Assembly (NCBI RefSeq): GCF_030252425.1
Contig: NZ_CP126997.1
Location: forward strand, 20,733-84,732
Length of the DNA: 64,000 bases
Reading direction: 5' to 3'
Source of the DNA: Acidisoma sp. PAMC 29798
Lineage (GTDB): Bacteria > Pseudomonadota > Alphaproteobacteria > Acetobacterales > Acetobacteraceae
A program made the translations under genes and the position numbers. Numbering within the stretch: position 1 is the stretch's first letter; every line of letters starts with the position of its first letter. Below, in pieces: positions 18,373 to 31,486 of the stretch. The notes beneath the pieces were generated by a model. The model had not been told where the DNA came from. It saw only the letters and a program-made list of their open reading frames with translations, and searched no databases.

Positions 18373-18700
18373 TCACAAATCCAATGATGTAATTGACGGC
18401 CGCAAGCATGCCAGCGTCCTACACGACTTTCTGGGGAAGCTAAAACCGCTGGACCGTCGGTCCGTGTTGTAGCACGCTAGTTTGCTTCGGCATGGGAGAA
18501 GAGCCCCCTTTCGCCATGCCGAAACACACTCTGGAGCCATCCAAAGTGACCAGTCCCCATCGAGTGGTCCATGCACAATTTTATTGAACGGCAGCATGAG
18601 ATGCTGAACCCGTTGGTGGAGTATGCGGGGACGCGGCGGTGTCGGTGAGGTGATCGTCTCCGGTGCTGGCGGTCGATAGGCAAGCGACGAGTGCGGTCGG
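18373..18700. other. Region between cargo gene and IS stack, no gene seen
   Basis: About 330 bp. The short frames are not protein-like. It marks the left flank of the nested IS stack, whose outermost terminal repeat starts at 18701. The right flank of the stack (31848) is part of an IS66 gene, so the two flanks do not rebuild one target site. Confidence 0.4.
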
Positions 18701-19156
18701 TGACGTGATCCCCGTTTCTCATCCAGCCGTAACGAGAGTCCGGGCGTGATCTGATCCGTCTTGTTGATGGGTGGCAAGAGCCCGGCGCGCGGAGCCCTCA
18801 GGTAGCGCAGGGCGCTGGGCGGTCTCGCCGCAGAGCCTCCGGGCGTATTCCTCAGGCGTCAGGTAGCCGAGGCTCGAGTGAGGCCGCACCTCGTTGAAGT
18901 CATGTCGCCATGCTTCGAGCTTGGTCCGGGCGTCGCGGAGCGAGCTGAACAGGGTCTCGTTCAGGCACTCGTCCCGCAGGCGCCCGTTGAAGCTTTCGCT
19001 GAAACCGTTCTGCTGAGGCTTGCCGGGGGCGATGTAATGCCAGCCGACCTTCTGCTTGTCGGCCCATTCGAGGATGGCGTTCGACGTCAGCTCCGTGGTA
19101 AGCGACCGGTGATGGCCGCCTTGTCCGAATGAAGGGTTTTCGCTCTCTTCTGTTGT

Positions 19157-19729
19157 ATGGACAGCGAGAGAATCTCAACCACTGAAGCTGCGACTGTGGC
19201 AGCCACTGTGGCAACTTCTGAGTCTCGGATCGAGATCGTCTCTGAACGACGGCCAGCTTATAGCGCGGCCTTTCGCGCACGGGTCGTGGCGGAATCATCT
19301 GGCCCAGGGGTCCGGGCTCCAGACTTAGCGCATCGCTACGGTATCCACGTCAGCCTCATCTATCGATGGCGCCGGATGGCGAAGGCACAAACGATGGTGA
19401 CATCCTCTGTCCCATCGCGGCGCAGGCGGCCGGACACCGTAGAGGCGGCCCCCGTGGAGGTGCCGGTCACCTTCATCCCGCTCGGGATTGTCGGACCTCC
19501 AAAGCCCAAGGTTCAGCCATCTACCGAGGCCCGCGGCACATCGACGCTCGGCATGGACATTGCCAAGGTTTCGCGGCGGCCCCGGGGGGCCGTTCCGCGG
19601 CGCGACAGGGATGAGCGACCGAGCATCATCGAGATCGACATGGCGGGCGGCACGACACTGCGGGTGGATGCGACCGTCGATGATGGGGCGCTCCGCCGCG
19701 TGCTGGCCGTGCTGCGGAGCCTATCGTGA
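19157..19729 (+). CDS. tnpA: IS66 TnpA, long form
   Basis: 190-aa helix-turn-helix protein: YSAAFRARVVAESSGPGVRA then PDLAHRYGIHVSLIYRWRRM (~35-75). A proline- and arginine-rich linker and IEIDMAGGTTLRVDATVDDG with the closing LRRVLAVLRSL follow. It is longer than the usual 120-140 aa because of the linker. It overlaps tnpB by 4 bases (GTGA). Confidence 0.88.
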   Translation: MDSERISTTEAATVAATVATSESRIEIVSERRPAYSAAFRARVVAESSGPGVRAPDLAHRYGIHVSLIYRWRRMAKAQTMVTSSVPSRRRRPDTVEAAPVEVPVTFIPLGIVGPPKPKVQPSTEARGTSTLGMDIAKVSRRPRGAVPRRDRDERPSIIEIDMAGGTTLRVDATVDDGALRRVLAVLRSLS

Positions 19730-19890
19730 TCCAGGTTGCCGCGGGCACGCGGGTCTACCTGGCGTGTCGTCCTGTCAGCATGCGCTATGGGTTCGATGGT
19801 CTCGCGGCCCAGGTGGCACCGATCCTGGGCGTCGATCCCTTCTCGGGCCATGTCTTCATCTTCCGCGGCAAGCGAGCCGACTACCTGAAG
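19726..19890 (+). pseudogene. tnpB: IS66 TnpB, 5' part only
   Basis: About 55 residues of TnpB remain (VYLACRPVSMRYGFDGLAAQ ... FIFRGKRADYLK) before the IS21 terminus at 19891. The missing C-terminal half is not found on the far side of IS21: the 106 bp from 22521 to the tnpC start do not encode it. About 135 bp therefore seem to have been deleted when or after IS21 entered. Element c is presumably immobile without help. Confidence 0.85.
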
Positions 19891-20008
19891 TGTAGCGCGG
19901 CGATCTGGACCGGAAAGAGCGTCAATCAGGACTGGAAAGTGCAGTCGCGGCAAACGATGATTGACGCTGCACGACAAGAGGGCAAGAGCTTTTTGATTTT
20001 GCCCCGCG

Positions 20009-22338
<2,330 letters not shown>

Positions 22339-22626
22339 TCATTGGCGTGAAGTCGCTGTTCTAACCGGTCGGCCTCGGCTGCCAGACGGTGCGACCCCTC
22401 AATGGGTCGCCCCGCCACCGGTGTTCTCCCTTGGTCAGGCTACGCCCTCTCTACGGGACAACACCGGTGGCCATTCTTATCCTGATTGACGCGCGTTCTG
22501 GTCCAGATCGCCGCGCAGCACGGTCGCACCGGAGGCGCCACGCACGCCGGTCGCGGTTTAGCGGAAACTGCCTTCGCCGCGCTGAAAAGGCTGTACCCGA
22601 GTGGCCGGGTCCGGTACAATGGTGGC

Positions 22627-24222
22627 ATGTCCCTGGCGAGTGATCCTCTCCCGACAGATCCAGATGCGTTGCGGGTTTTTGCTGAAACCCTGCAGGCGGA
22701 ATTGGCGCGCAAGGACGTCGAGATCGCTGCCAACGCGGCAGAAATCCATGCGAAGGCGCTCCATATCGAGAAGCTGAAGATGCAGCTCGCCAAGCTCCGG
22801 CGGGCACGGTTCGGACAGTCTTCCGAGAAGCTTGACCGAGACATCGAGCAGCTCGAACTCCTGATCGGCGACCTCGAAGAGGATGCGGGCGAAAGTGAAG
22901 CCCGGGCCAGAGCGGCTGTCACGGCCCTGCATGGTCGACCTGGTGCCGCCGAGCGCAGACATCCGGTGCGCAAGCCGCTGCCCGAGCATCTACCCCGTGA
23001 AATCGTCACCCACGACCCAGTCGGGGTTTGCCCGGGCTGCGGCGGCACCGTGTTCAGCCGCATCGGGCAGGACGAGCGTGATGTGCTGGAATACGTCCCA
23101 TCCAGCTTCAAGGTCATTCGGCATCTTCGCCCCAAGCTGAGCTGCAGGTCTTGCGAGACGATTGTCCAGGCGCCGATGCCCACGCTGCCGATCGAGCGCG
23201 GGCGCCCGGGGCCGGGACTGATCACCCATGTCGTCGTGTCGAAATACTGCGACCACATCCCACTGCACCGCCAGGCGGGGATCAGCCTCCGTGAAGGGGT
23301 GGAACTGGACCGCTCGACACTCGCCGACTGGATAGGACAGGCGTTGTTCCTGCTGGCGCCTCTTGCCGAAGCCATCGGTCGTCATGTCCGTGCGGGCGTC
23401 GCTGTCCATGCCGATGACACTACGGTTCCGGTGCTCTCGCCGGGTCTGGGCAAGACCAGGACGGGACGGCTCTGGGTCGCGGTGCGGGACGAGCGGCCCT
23501 GGGGATCGGATGTGCCGCCCGCGGCATTCTACCACTACTCGGCAGACCGGAAGGGCGTCCATGTGGAAGCGTTGCTCGGCTCCTATCGTGGGTTCCTGCA
23601 TGCCGACGGCTACGGCGGATTTACCCGGTTCTACAAGCCGACGACCCCACTGGGTGACGCCCCGCTGGTCGAGGTCGCATGCTGGAGCCATGCCCGGCGG
23701 CACTTCTACGACGTGCACCATCAAACGGGGTCGCCGATCGCCCTTGAAGCTCTTCACCGGATCGCGGCTCTGTTCGCCGTCGAAGGGCACATCCGCGGAA
23801 AGCCGCCCGACCAGCGCGCCTTCGCAAGGCGAGAACACGCCGAGCCACTGTTGGAGCAGCTCAAGCAATTCCTCGAAACAGAGCTCCTCCGGATCAGCGG
23901 CAAGAGCTCTCTCGCCGAGGCAATCCGCTACACCCTGTCACGCTGGAAAGCGCTGACCCGCTACGTCACGGATGGCAGGCTCGAGATCAGCAATAACGCC
24001 GCTGAACGCGCCATGAAACCTCCGGTCCTCGGAAGAAAGAATTACCTGTTCTGCGGCTCTGACGCTGGCGGACAGCGCGCCGCCTGCATGTACACGATCG
24101 TCGAGACGGCCAAGATGAACGGCATCAACCCTCAGGCCTATTTAACCGATATCATCGGAAGGATCGCCGACCATCCTATTCACAGGATCGATGAGCTTCT
24201 GCCATGGCGATGGAAACCATAA
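22627..24222 (+). CDS. tnpC: IS66 transposase TnpC
   Basis: 531 aa from ATG 22627, chosen because the upstream in-frame sequence lacks protein-like character. It has an N-terminal coiled coil (EIHAKALHIEKLKMQLAKLR), a zinc-finger-like CPGCGG ... CRSCE region and a DDE domain (VAVHADDTTVPVLSPG; FLHADGYGGFTRFY; ISNNAAERAMKP with the Glu). It ends with INPQAYLTDIIGRIADHPI. Intact, although its tnpB is broken. Confidence 0.93.
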   Translation: MSLASDPLPTDPDALRVFAETLQAELARKDVEIAANAAEIHAKALHIEKLKMQLAKLRRARFGQSSEKLDRDIEQLELLIGDLEEDAGESEARARAAVTALHGRPGAAERRHPVRKPLPEHLPREIVTHDPVGVCPGCGGTVFSRIGQDERDVLEYVPSSFKVIRHLRPKLSCRSCETIVQAPMPTLPIERGRPGPGLITHVVVSKYCDHIPLHRQAGISLREGVELDRSTLADWIGQALFLLAPLAEAIGRHVRAGVAVHADDTTVPVLSPGLGKTRTGRLWVAVRDERPWGSDVPPAAFYHYSADRKGVHVEALLGSYRGFLHADGYGGFTRFYKPTTPLGDAPLVEVACWSHARRHFYDVHHQTGSPIALEALHRIAALFAVEGHIRGKPPDQRAFARREHAEPLLEQLKQFLETELLRISGKSSLAEAIRYTLSRWKALTRYVTDGRLEISNNAAERAMKPPVLGRKNYLFCGSDAGGQRAACMYTIVETAKMNGINPQAYLTDIIGRIADHPIHRIDELLPWRWKP

Positions 24223-26171
24223 TCCAACGCTGAAGCCGATCAAACCGCTACGACCGCGGCCATTGGCCGACGCTTACGCTCCGTGCCGTTGTCGCTGAGG
24301 ATGGTCGCTGGCTTTCCGCGCCTGGCGATGATGGCGTCCAGTTCGCGGGCCTCCCGGCTGCCGCCGATCGAGGTGTCGGGGACGAGGGCCAGGCACTCGC
24401 GGGTGCAGTCGTCGTACACTTCCAGAATCCTGAACCTCCGGCCGTCGGTGAACTGGTCGGCGACGAAGTCCAGGCTCCAGCGCTGGTTCGCGGCCGTGGG
24501 GGTTTCCAGCGGCCGCCGCTCGCCCAGCACCCGCTTACGGCCACCGCGGCGACGCACGGTGAGTTTTTCTTCGCGGTAGAGCCGCTGGACGCGCTTGCGG
24601 TTCACTGCGTGGCCATCGCGGCGCAGCAGCACGTGCAGGCGCCGGTAGCCGAAGCGCCGGCGCTCTAACGCCAGGGACTTCAGCCGATCGCGCAGAGCCG
24701 TGTCGTCCGGCCTGGTCGACCGGTAGCGCATCGCGCTCCGGTCCGCGCCAATCACCCGGATCGCCTGCCGCTGGCTCATCTCATGGGCCGACCGTAGATA
24801 CGCCACGGCCTCCCGACGCGCGGCGGGCGTCACCATTTTTTTCCTAGCAGGTCCTTCAGCGCAACGTTGTCCAGCATGGCGTCTGCCACCATCCGCTTGA
24901 GCTTGGCGTTCTCGTCCTCCAGCGCCTTTAGCTTCCGTGCCTCTGAAACCTCGAGGCCTCCATACTTCGCCTTCCACTTGTAGAACGTCGGCGACCTGAC
25001 GCCGTGCCTGCGGCATAGCTCCGCGACCGCTATGCCGGCCTCCTGTTCCTTCAGGATCCCGACAATCTGATCCTCGGTGAACCTAGAGCAAAAACCGACC
25101 GAATTGATTCGAAAGCTCTTCCCCGACGCGGGCCCGATCTGATTCTCTGTGCTTGCGTAGGGGGAAGCAAGCATGGCACGGACGCTATCGGAGGACCTTC
25201 GTTTGCGGGTTATTGGGGCAGTCGAAGCGGGTTCATCGCGACGTGCAGCGGCTGAGCGGTTCGGCGTTGGCATTGCGACCGCTATTCGCTGGGTACGGGC
25301 GTTCAAGGCGACAGGGGCGACGCGGGCGCATCCAAAGGGCGGGGATCAGCGCTCCCACCGCATCGAGGCTTACCGGGACGTGATCCTCGGCGCCGTCACC
25401 GTCCAAGTCGACATCACCTTGGTGGAATTGGCCGACATGCTACGGCAGGAGTACGGCTTGCACGTAGCGGCCAGCACGATTTGGCGGTTCCTTGATCGTC
25501 ACGCCATGACCACCAAAAAAAACCGCGCACGCCAGCGAGCAAGACAGGCCCGACGTGCGGGCGCGGCGGCAGGCCTGGTTCGACGCGCAGCCTGACCTCG
25601 ATCCAGAATGTCTGGTCTTCATTGATGAGACCGGAGCTTCGACCAAGATGACGCGCCTGCGCGGTCGGGCTAAGCGCGGCCAGCGTTGCCGCTCGCCTGT
25701 CCCGCATGGTCATTGGAAAACCACCACCTTCACGGGCGCCTTGCGCCTGAATGGCATGACTGCGCCGATGGTGATCGATGGGCCGATGAACCGTGACGCG
25801 TTCCACGCCTATGTCCACCATGTGCTGACACCGACGTTGCGGTCCGGCGACATCGTCGTGATGGACAACCTGCCTGCCCACAAAGGTACCGAGACGCGCA
25901 GGATGATTGAGGCGGCAGGTGCCAGGCTGCTCTACCTGCCGCCTTACTCGCCTGACTTCAACCCGATTGAGAACGCCTTTGCCAAGCTCAAGGCCATCCT
26001 ACGCAAAGCCTCCGAGCGCAGCATCGACGGACTGTGGAACACCATCGGTCGGGCGATCGACCAGTTCACCCCTGCTGAGTGCGCCAACTACGTATCCCTC
26101 CGGCAGCGGCCGCCTTCCGATATTTGATGATATCACGGAGGCTATCGGCCTTCGGAGCGTGATGGTGGGAA

Positions 26172-26546
26172 GTGTCCACAAACGAGAAGATGGACACAAA
26201 TTTGGGTGTCCGGCGGCAGAATAGGTCGTGGCCTGAAGCGCTCAAGCGGCAGGTCGTGGCGGCGTCACTGGTGCCGGGGGCATCGGTGTCGATGGTCGCG
26301 CGGCAGTTCGATGTAAACACCAACCAGGTCTTCACCTGGCGCAAGCGCTATGGCGAGGAGCCGTCTGCGGGGTCGCCACACCTTGTGCCTCTCATCGTGA
26401 CGCCCGATGAGTCCATAACGGCGCCTGTGGCGCCCACAACCGACCTCATAGAGATCGAGCTTCCGCGCGGTTATCGGGTTCGGATCAGTGGCACCATCAA
26501 AGCCGCCGCCCTGCGCGTCGTGCTGGATGCGTTGGAGCGGCGATGA
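26172..26546 (+). CDS. tnpA: IS66 TnpA
   Basis: 124 aa, nearly identical to the copy-a protein (4739-5113). The helix-turn-helix is SWPEALKRQVVAASLVPGAS then VSMVARQFDVNTNQVFTWRK. It overlaps tnpB by 4 bases. Confidence 0.93.
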   Translation: MSTNEKMDTNLGVRRQNRSWPEALKRQVVAASLVPGASVSMVARQFDVNTNQVFTWRKRYGEEPSAGSPHLVPLIVTPDESITAPVAPTTDLIEIELPRGYRVRISGTIKAAALRVVLDALERR

Positions 26547-26890
26547 TCGCATTCCCCGCAAGTGTGCGCGTATGGTTGGCGGTCGGACGGACGGATATGC
26601 GTCGCGGTATGAACGGCCTCGCCCTGCAGGTTCAACAAGCCATGGGTCGGGATCCGCACGCGGGCGATCTCTACGTGTTCAGAGGGGCCAGAGGCGATCT
26701 CATTAAGGTCCTTTGGCATGACGGTGTCGGGATGTCGCTCTATGCCAAACGGTTGGAGAAGAGTCGCTTCACCTGGCCATCGCCAGCGGATGGCGTGGTG
26801 GCGATCTCAGCGGCACAATTGGGCTATATGCTCGACGGAATCGACTGGCGGAACCCTCGCCATACCTTCCGCCCGGCGAGCGCGGGATAG
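26543..26890 (+). CDS. tnpB: IS66 TnpB
   Basis: 115 aa, intact, one residue different from copy a in the VFRGARGDLIKVLWHDGVGM segment. It is coupled to tnpA by an ATGA overlap and followed by 68 bp and tnpC. Confidence 0.93.
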   Translation: MIAFPASVRVWLAVGRTDMRRGMNGLALQVQQAMGRDPHAGDLYVFRGARGDLIKVLWHDGVGMSLYAKRLEKSRFTWPSPADGVVAISAAQLGYMLDGIDWRNPRHTFRPASAG

Positions 26891-26958
26891 CCAAAAAAGG
26901 CCCTGAATCTGCATAAAACGGGTACTAATCGTCAGAGATTCATGATTCAATCGGGGTC

Positions 26959-28623
26959 ATGGACGCCGACCTCTCCGATCTTCCGGACGATATCGACGCG
27001 CTGAAAGCGGCGCTGACGATCGAGCGCGTCAAGATTCTGGAACTGGCCGCGGAGCGTGACGTGGGGGCCGCAGAACTCGCTGTCGCCCGAGCCCGCGCAT
27101 CGGCCGACCTGGCCATGATCGCACATCAGAAGCTGCGGATTGCCAAGTTGGAGCGTCAACTCTACGGCCCCCGTTCGGAAAGATCGTCCCAGCTCATCGA
27201 TCAACTGGCGCTACAGTTCGAAGAACTGGAAGCGAGTGCGACCGAAGATGAACTGGCCGCCGAAATCGCCATTGCCAAGGTCACCACGGTGGCGGGCTTC
27301 AGGCGTAAGCGTCCCGATCGAAATACCTTCCCCGAACACCTTCCTCGCGAGCGCGTGGTGATTGACCCGCCAACCGCGTGCGACTGCTGTGGCGGGAAGC
27401 GGCTGCGCAAGCTGGGCGAGGACGTGACCAAGAGCCTGGAATCGATTCCGCGTCAGTGGAAGGTGATCGAGACGGTACGCGAGAAGTTCACCTGCCGGGA
27501 CTGCGAGAGGATTAGCCAGGCACCGGCGCCCTTCCATGTGATCGCCAGGGGATGGGCCGGGGCGAACCTCCTGGCGATGATCCTGTTCGAGAAGTTCGGT
27601 CAGCATCAGCCTTTGAACCGGCAGGCTGAGCGCTACGCCCTGGAAGGCGTGTCGATCAGCCTGTCGACCATGGCGGACGCCGTAGGCTCGTGTTGCACAG
27701 TTCTGGTTCCTATCTTGAAGCTGATCGAGGCCCACGTCATGGCGGCAGAACGCCTGCATGGAGACGACACGACGGTGCCGGTGCTGGCCAAGGGGAAGAC
27801 CGATACGGGTCGCTGCTGGGTTTATGTGCGTGACGACAAGCCGTTCGGCGGAACATCGCCGCCCGCGGCGATGTTCTATTATTCGCGCGATCGTAAAGGC
27901 GAACATCCGCAGAGTCATTTGGCCAACTATGCTGGGCTCTTCCAGGCTGACGCCTTTGATGGATACCGCAAACTCTACCTACTCGACCGAAGTCCGGGTC
28001 TTATCTTGGAGGCAGGATGTTGGGTTCATGCCCGGCGTCCGTTCTTCGCGATGGCCGATCTTGAGGAGAACGCCCGACGACAGGCTGCGGGCAAGAAGGC
28101 GATCATGCTCTCTCCCATCGCGATCGAGGTCGTGCGCCGCATCGACGCGTTGTTCGATATCGAGAGACCCATCAACGGCAAAACCGCCGAGGAACGGCGG
28201 GTGGTTCGCGAGGAACTAAGCAGACCGCTCGTCGATGAGCTTCGTGTTTATTTGCGCGAGCAACGCGCCAAGCTCTCTTCGGCTCATGACCTCGCCAAGG
28301 CCATCGACTACATACTCAAACGTTGGGACGCCTTTACCCTGTTCCTGACAGACGGGCGCGTGTGCCTGTCGAACAATGCGGCCGAACGCGCGCTACGCGG
28401 CATAGCTCTCGGGCGGAAATCGTGGATGTTCTGCGGGTCCGATCGCGGTGGCCAGCGGGCTGCTGCCATGTACAGCCTCATCGTCACGGCAAAGATGAAT
28501 AACATCGATCCCCAGGCCTGGCTCGCCGACGTCCTGGCCCGGATCGCCGCCCACCCCGCGCATCGCCTTGACGAGCTTCTGCCATGGAACTGGAGGCCGA
28601 TGGCATCCGCTCTCGCTGCCTGA
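26959..28623 (+). CDS. tnpC: IS66 transposase TnpC, intact
   Basis: 554 aa. The N-terminal coiled coil (ARASADLAMIAHQKLRIAKL), zinc-binding CDCCGG ... CRDCE, and DDE domain (LHGDDTTVPVLAKG; FQADAFDGYRKLY; LSNNAAERALRGIALGRK) are all present. It ends HRLDELLPWNWRPMASALAA. This is the uninterrupted reference for the frameshifted gene at 2629-4328. Confidence 0.95.
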   Translation: MDADLSDLPDDIDALKAALTIERVKILELAAERDVGAAELAVARARASADLAMIAHQKLRIAKLERQLYGPRSERSSQLIDQLALQFEELEASATEDELAAEIAIAKVTTVAGFRRKRPDRNTFPEHLPRERVVIDPPTACDCCGGKRLRKLGEDVTKSLESIPRQWKVIETVREKFTCRDCERISQAPAPFHVIARGWAGANLLAMILFEKFGQHQPLNRQAERYALEGVSISLSTMADAVGSCCTVLVPILKLIEAHVMAAERLHGDDTTVPVLAKGKTDTGRCWVYVRDDKPFGGTSPPAAMFYYSRDRKGEHPQSHLANYAGLFQADAFDGYRKLYLLDRSPGLILEAGCWVHARRPFFAMADLEENARRQAAGKKAIMLSPIAIEVVRRIDALFDIERPINGKTAEERRVVREELSRPLVDELRVYLREQRAKLSSAHDLAKAIDYILKRWDAFTLFLTDGRVCLSNNAAERALRGIALGRKSWMFCGSDRGGQRAAAMYSLIVTAKMNNIDPQAWLADVLARIAAHPAHRLDELLPWNWRPMASALAA

Positions 28624-28849
28624 TCAGCACCAGATCAAACTGTCGAGCGATCCACAATAGCCCCGCGGCCTACGCCGAATGCTTACCCAACTACTTCTCC
28701 GCTGCAGGATATGAGCCCGAATGAAAGGATTCTGCTCTAGACTTCTTCATCTATCCGTCCCTCTCTCCTGATCTGCTCCCCGCAAACTGGATCGTTTTTA
28801 GGTAGAGTTTTCCGTGCCATTCTTCCCTGGCTGGGAGGAGCGGAGAACG

Positions 28850-29116
28850 ATGAAGGCATCGAAGTTTTCGGACGCGCAGAAGGCATTCATCCTGAAGCAG
28901 GGAGCCGACGGGATCCCTGTGACGGACATCTGCCGGAAGGCCGGGATCAGTCAGGCGACCTACTTCAACTGGAAGAAGAAATACGATGGGCTGCTGCCGA
29001 CGGAGATGCGGCGGCTGAAGCTGCTTGAGGACGAGAACGCAAAGCTTCGGAAGCTGGTGGCTGACCTGTCGCTGGATCGCGAGATGCTGCAGGACGTGAT
29101 CCGCCGAAAACTCTAG
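28850..29116 (+). CDS. IS3 OrfA of the second IS3 element
   Basis: 88 aa from ATG 28850, which follows GGAG at good spacing; an in-frame upstream start at 28814 is less likely. The helix-turn-helix is FSDAQKAFILKQGADGIPVT then DICRKAGISQATYFNWKKKY, followed by the zipper helix LKLLEDENAKLRKLVADLSL. Confidence 0.9.
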   Translation: MKASKFSDAQKAFILKQGADGIPVTDICRKAGISQATYFNWKKKYDGLLPTEMRRLKLLEDENAKLRKLVADLSLDREMLQDVIRRKL

Positions 29117-29700
29117 GGCCTGCTCGCAAGCGCAAGCTGGTCGACGGAATGTGTGGCGAGTGGGATGTCTCGATCCGGCGGGCCTGCCGGGTTCTCGAAG
29201 TTGATACCTCCACCTACCACTACAAGTCCCGTCGGCACGACCAGGCCGGAATCGAGGCTAGGATCAAAGACATTTGTGCGACCCGCGTGCGGTACGGCTA
29301 CCGCCGTGTGCATGTGATGCTCCGCCGAGAGGGCTGGCGAGTGAACGCCAAGAAGGTTTATAGGATTTACAATGAATTAGGTCTTCAATTACGCAATAAG
29401 ACGCCCAAGCGGCGGGTCAAGGCAAAGCTCCGGGATGACCGGCAACCCGCCACGCAACCCAATGAGACCTGGGCGATGGACTTCGTGCACGACCAGTTGG
29501 CAACCGGAAGGAAGATCAGGGTGCTCACGGTGATCGACACGTTCTCTCGCTTCTCGCCGATCGTCGATCCACGGTTCAGCTACCGGGCCGAGCACGTGGT
29601 TGCCGCCCTTGAGCAGACCTGCGCCGCGGTGGGCTATCCCAAGACGATCCGCGTGGACCAAGGGTCCGAGTTCATCTCCCGAGACCTCGACCTATGGGCC

Positions 29701-31486
29701 TGTCAACGCCGTTCCAAGAATGGTTCTCCCGCACTTCCCGTGCTGCCTCATCCTCACGTTGCACCTAGAACCCGCGCGCGAAGTAGCTCAAATCCTGCGC
29801 GACCATACATCGTTCGCTTCAGCATCTTGATGCGGCTGATCTGGCCTTCGACGGGACTGGTGGTCCATGGCAAGACAAGAGCTGCGTTGATGGCGTCGAA
29901 GTCGCGGCGCATGCTGGCTGCGAACCGGGCGAACAACGTGCCGCTCGCGGCCGCGAGCACCTGATTGAGACTTTCGGCGGTCCTCCGGCGAAGCAGCCTG
30001 TTGAGCCGCTTGGCCCAGGTGACGGCGGCGGCCAGTGCTGGCTCCTCAGCCAGGAGGTGCGAGATGAACATCCGCTCCTCAGCATTCATCCGCGACCGGC
30101 TCGTCGTCAGTAGACGCGCCAAGCGGTAGCCAGTTGGGACCGGCCAAACCGGAGGCAAGAATTGTCCGACAGACCCGTCTCTACCGGCACCTCCGCCACG
30201 ATGACCGGCGGCCCAGTCCCTTACGATGGAGGGTCGACCACGAAAGCCGAGAGCCAGAATTTCGCGCCAAAGCTGGGTGGCATTGCGGCATCCTTCGCTC
30301 CAGCGGCGACCGAGGAAGGGTTTAAACGGGTCGAGGATGCTATCACTCGGCGGCTGCTTCCAGAGCGGTGCTTGTCCGAGTTGCAGCCAGCCATGAACCG
30401 TCTTGCGATCTGCCCCAAGCTCCGCGGAGATGCGCGTGATCGTCGCTCCGATCCCGCGCAGCCTCGCCGCCTCCTCGTAGCGGGCTTCACGCCGCGCACG
30501 AGACAGAGCGCTTGCCTGCTGGGCGGCAGTCGGGGACGGCATTGTGAGCGTCACTGATGCGGCAATGCGCACTTGAGTCGCCTCCAAATACGATCGGACA
30601 TGCTGGGCCGCGCGACGAGCAGCGGCATTGTGCCGGTTCCCAAGAGCTTGAACCGCCTCTCCGAGATTGCGCAGGAGGTGCCATCGGTCGGCGACCTGGA
30701 CAGCACCCGGAGCCCCCTGACGGATACCGTCGGCGTAGGCGCCTGCACGGTCGCGGGCCACGATCTCGACACCCGGGTGATCACGCAGCCAAGCGGCGAC
30801 AGTGGCGGCCTCACGGTCAGGCAAAAGATCGACCACGTCGTTCGTCTCGAGGTTCACCAGCACCGTGCCGTAGCGACGACCCCGCCGCCATGCCCAGTCG
30901 TCGATGCCGAGAACACGAGGCGTACGACCGATCTCAGAAGGTCGACGGGCCGAAGCTAGACGCAGCAGTGTATCCGGACTCGTCGGCGCCGAGATCCGTG
31001 CCGCTAAGCGCGCTCCGGCTTCGCCGCCGAGCGCAAGACCAAGCTGGTGCTGGAGATCTCGCAATCGCGCGGTCCGACGGCCAGCAGGCCTTGCCACGTC
31101 CATCAGGCGCTCCGCGAATGTACGGCGAGTGCAGTGACGATTCACGCAATGAAACCGCCGCGCAGCGACGCGTAGCGTCACCGGCCGACCCAGCCACGGC
31201 AGGTCGTGCAGCAGACGTCGATACGTGCTGTGAATGCGTCGCGACAAATTGCGGCAGACCGGGCATTCCGCCGATGCTGATCGAGGCACTACTTCAATTA
31301 AGACCCGATGAAGTGTCGAGACCACCCGGATCACCTTAAGCGAACGCGGAATGAAAGACAGCAAGGCGGAGGACACAGGGACGAGCACCATGGACATGAA
31401 TCCATGTCTTTCCTTGATTCGCCCTCATAGTACAAGCCTGGGAGCACGGGAAGTGCGGGAGAACCAGTTTCACTCCGGTATCGACA
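29701..31486 (-). mobile_element. ISL3-family element, complete copy
   Basis: 1786 bp. The ends begin TGTC and share GGTTCTCCCGCACTTCCCGT about 20 bases in from both sides. A 5-bp repeat GGGCC lies immediately outside (29696-29700 and 31487-31491); ISL3 elements usually give 8 bp, so the boundary may be slightly off. It interrupts orfB of the second IS3. Confidence 0.85.
29754..31397 (-). CDS. ISL3 transposase
   Basis: 547-aa ISL3-family transposase. It has an N-terminal zinc ribbon (CPVC ... [10 protein letters not shown]), a helix-turn-helix region, and a DDE domain starting [20 protein letters not shown] with Asp also in GVEIVARDRAGAYADG and DRWHLLRNLGEAV. The closing LVLPWTTSPVEGQISRIKML carries the Glu. 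Frame open and complete. Confidence 0.92.
   Translation of the reverse strand: MSMVLVPVSSALLSFIPRSLKVIRVVSTLHRVLIEVVPRSASAECPVCRNLSRRIHSTYRRLLHDLPWLGRPVTLRVAARRFHCVNRHCTRRTFAERLMDVARPAGRRTARLRDLQHQLGLALGGEAGARLAARISAPTSPDTLLRLASARRPSEIGRTPRVLGIDDWAWRRGRRYGTVLVNLETNDVVDLLPDREAATVAAWLRDHPGVEIVARDRAGAYADGIRQGAPGAVQVADRWHLLRNLGEAVQALGNRHNAAARRAAQHVRSYLEATQVRIAASVTLTMPSPTAAQQASALSRARREARYEEAARLRGIGATITRISAELGADRKTVHGWLQLGQAPLWKQPPSDSILDPFKPFLGRRWSEGCRNATQLWREILALGFRGRPSIVRDWAAGHRGGGAGRDGSVGQFLPPVWPVPTGYRLARLLTTSRSRMNAEERMFISHLLAEEPALAAAVTWAKRLNRLLRRRTAESLNQVLAAASGTLFARFAASMRRDFDAINAALVLPWTTSPVEGQISRIKMLKRTMYGRAGFELLRARVLGAT

Larger units (their letters stand above)
26092..28686 (+). mobile_element. 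IS66-family element, copy b (intact)
   Basis: 2595 bp, ends GTATCCCTCCGGCAGCGGCC (26092) and GTAAGCATTCGGCGTAGGCC (from 28686 inward). The exact 8-bp duplication CCAACTAC lies at 26084-26091 and 28687-28694. All three genes are open, so this is the likely active source for copies a and the relic at 31848. Confidence 0.95.
25173..28724 (+). pseudogene. IS630 transposase, split by IS66-b
   Basis: The first frame (25173-25595) has the winged-helix part (RLRVIGAVEAGSSRRAAAER). A run of eight A at 25515-25522 would let ribosomes shift to the second frame ([48 protein letters not shown]), which carries the DDE residues. IS66-b entered 13 codons before the end: the frame resumes after 28686 as ANYFSAAGYEPE and a stop at 28724. 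The slippery run is seen; its use is inferred from relatives. Confidence 0.9.
25086..28737 (+). mobile_element. IS630-family element, interrupted by IS66-b
   Basis: Ends GAGCAAAAACC (25086) and GGATTCTGCTC (28737) are inverted repeats flanked by TA on both sides (25084-25085 and 28738-28739), the fixed target of IS630. Without IS66-b and one copy of its duplication it is about 1049 bp, a normal size. It sits in orfA of the outer IS3. Confidence 0.92.
24830..28753 (-). pseudogene. Outer IS3 OrfA, split by IS630
   Basis: The first codons (MKKS) lie at 28753-28740. After the IS630 insertion, the frame resumes at 25083 with FTEDQIVGILKEQEAGIAVA and runs to a stop at 24830. The intact equivalent is at 40173-40439. 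The IS630 element used the TA in the third and fourth codons. Confidence 0.92.
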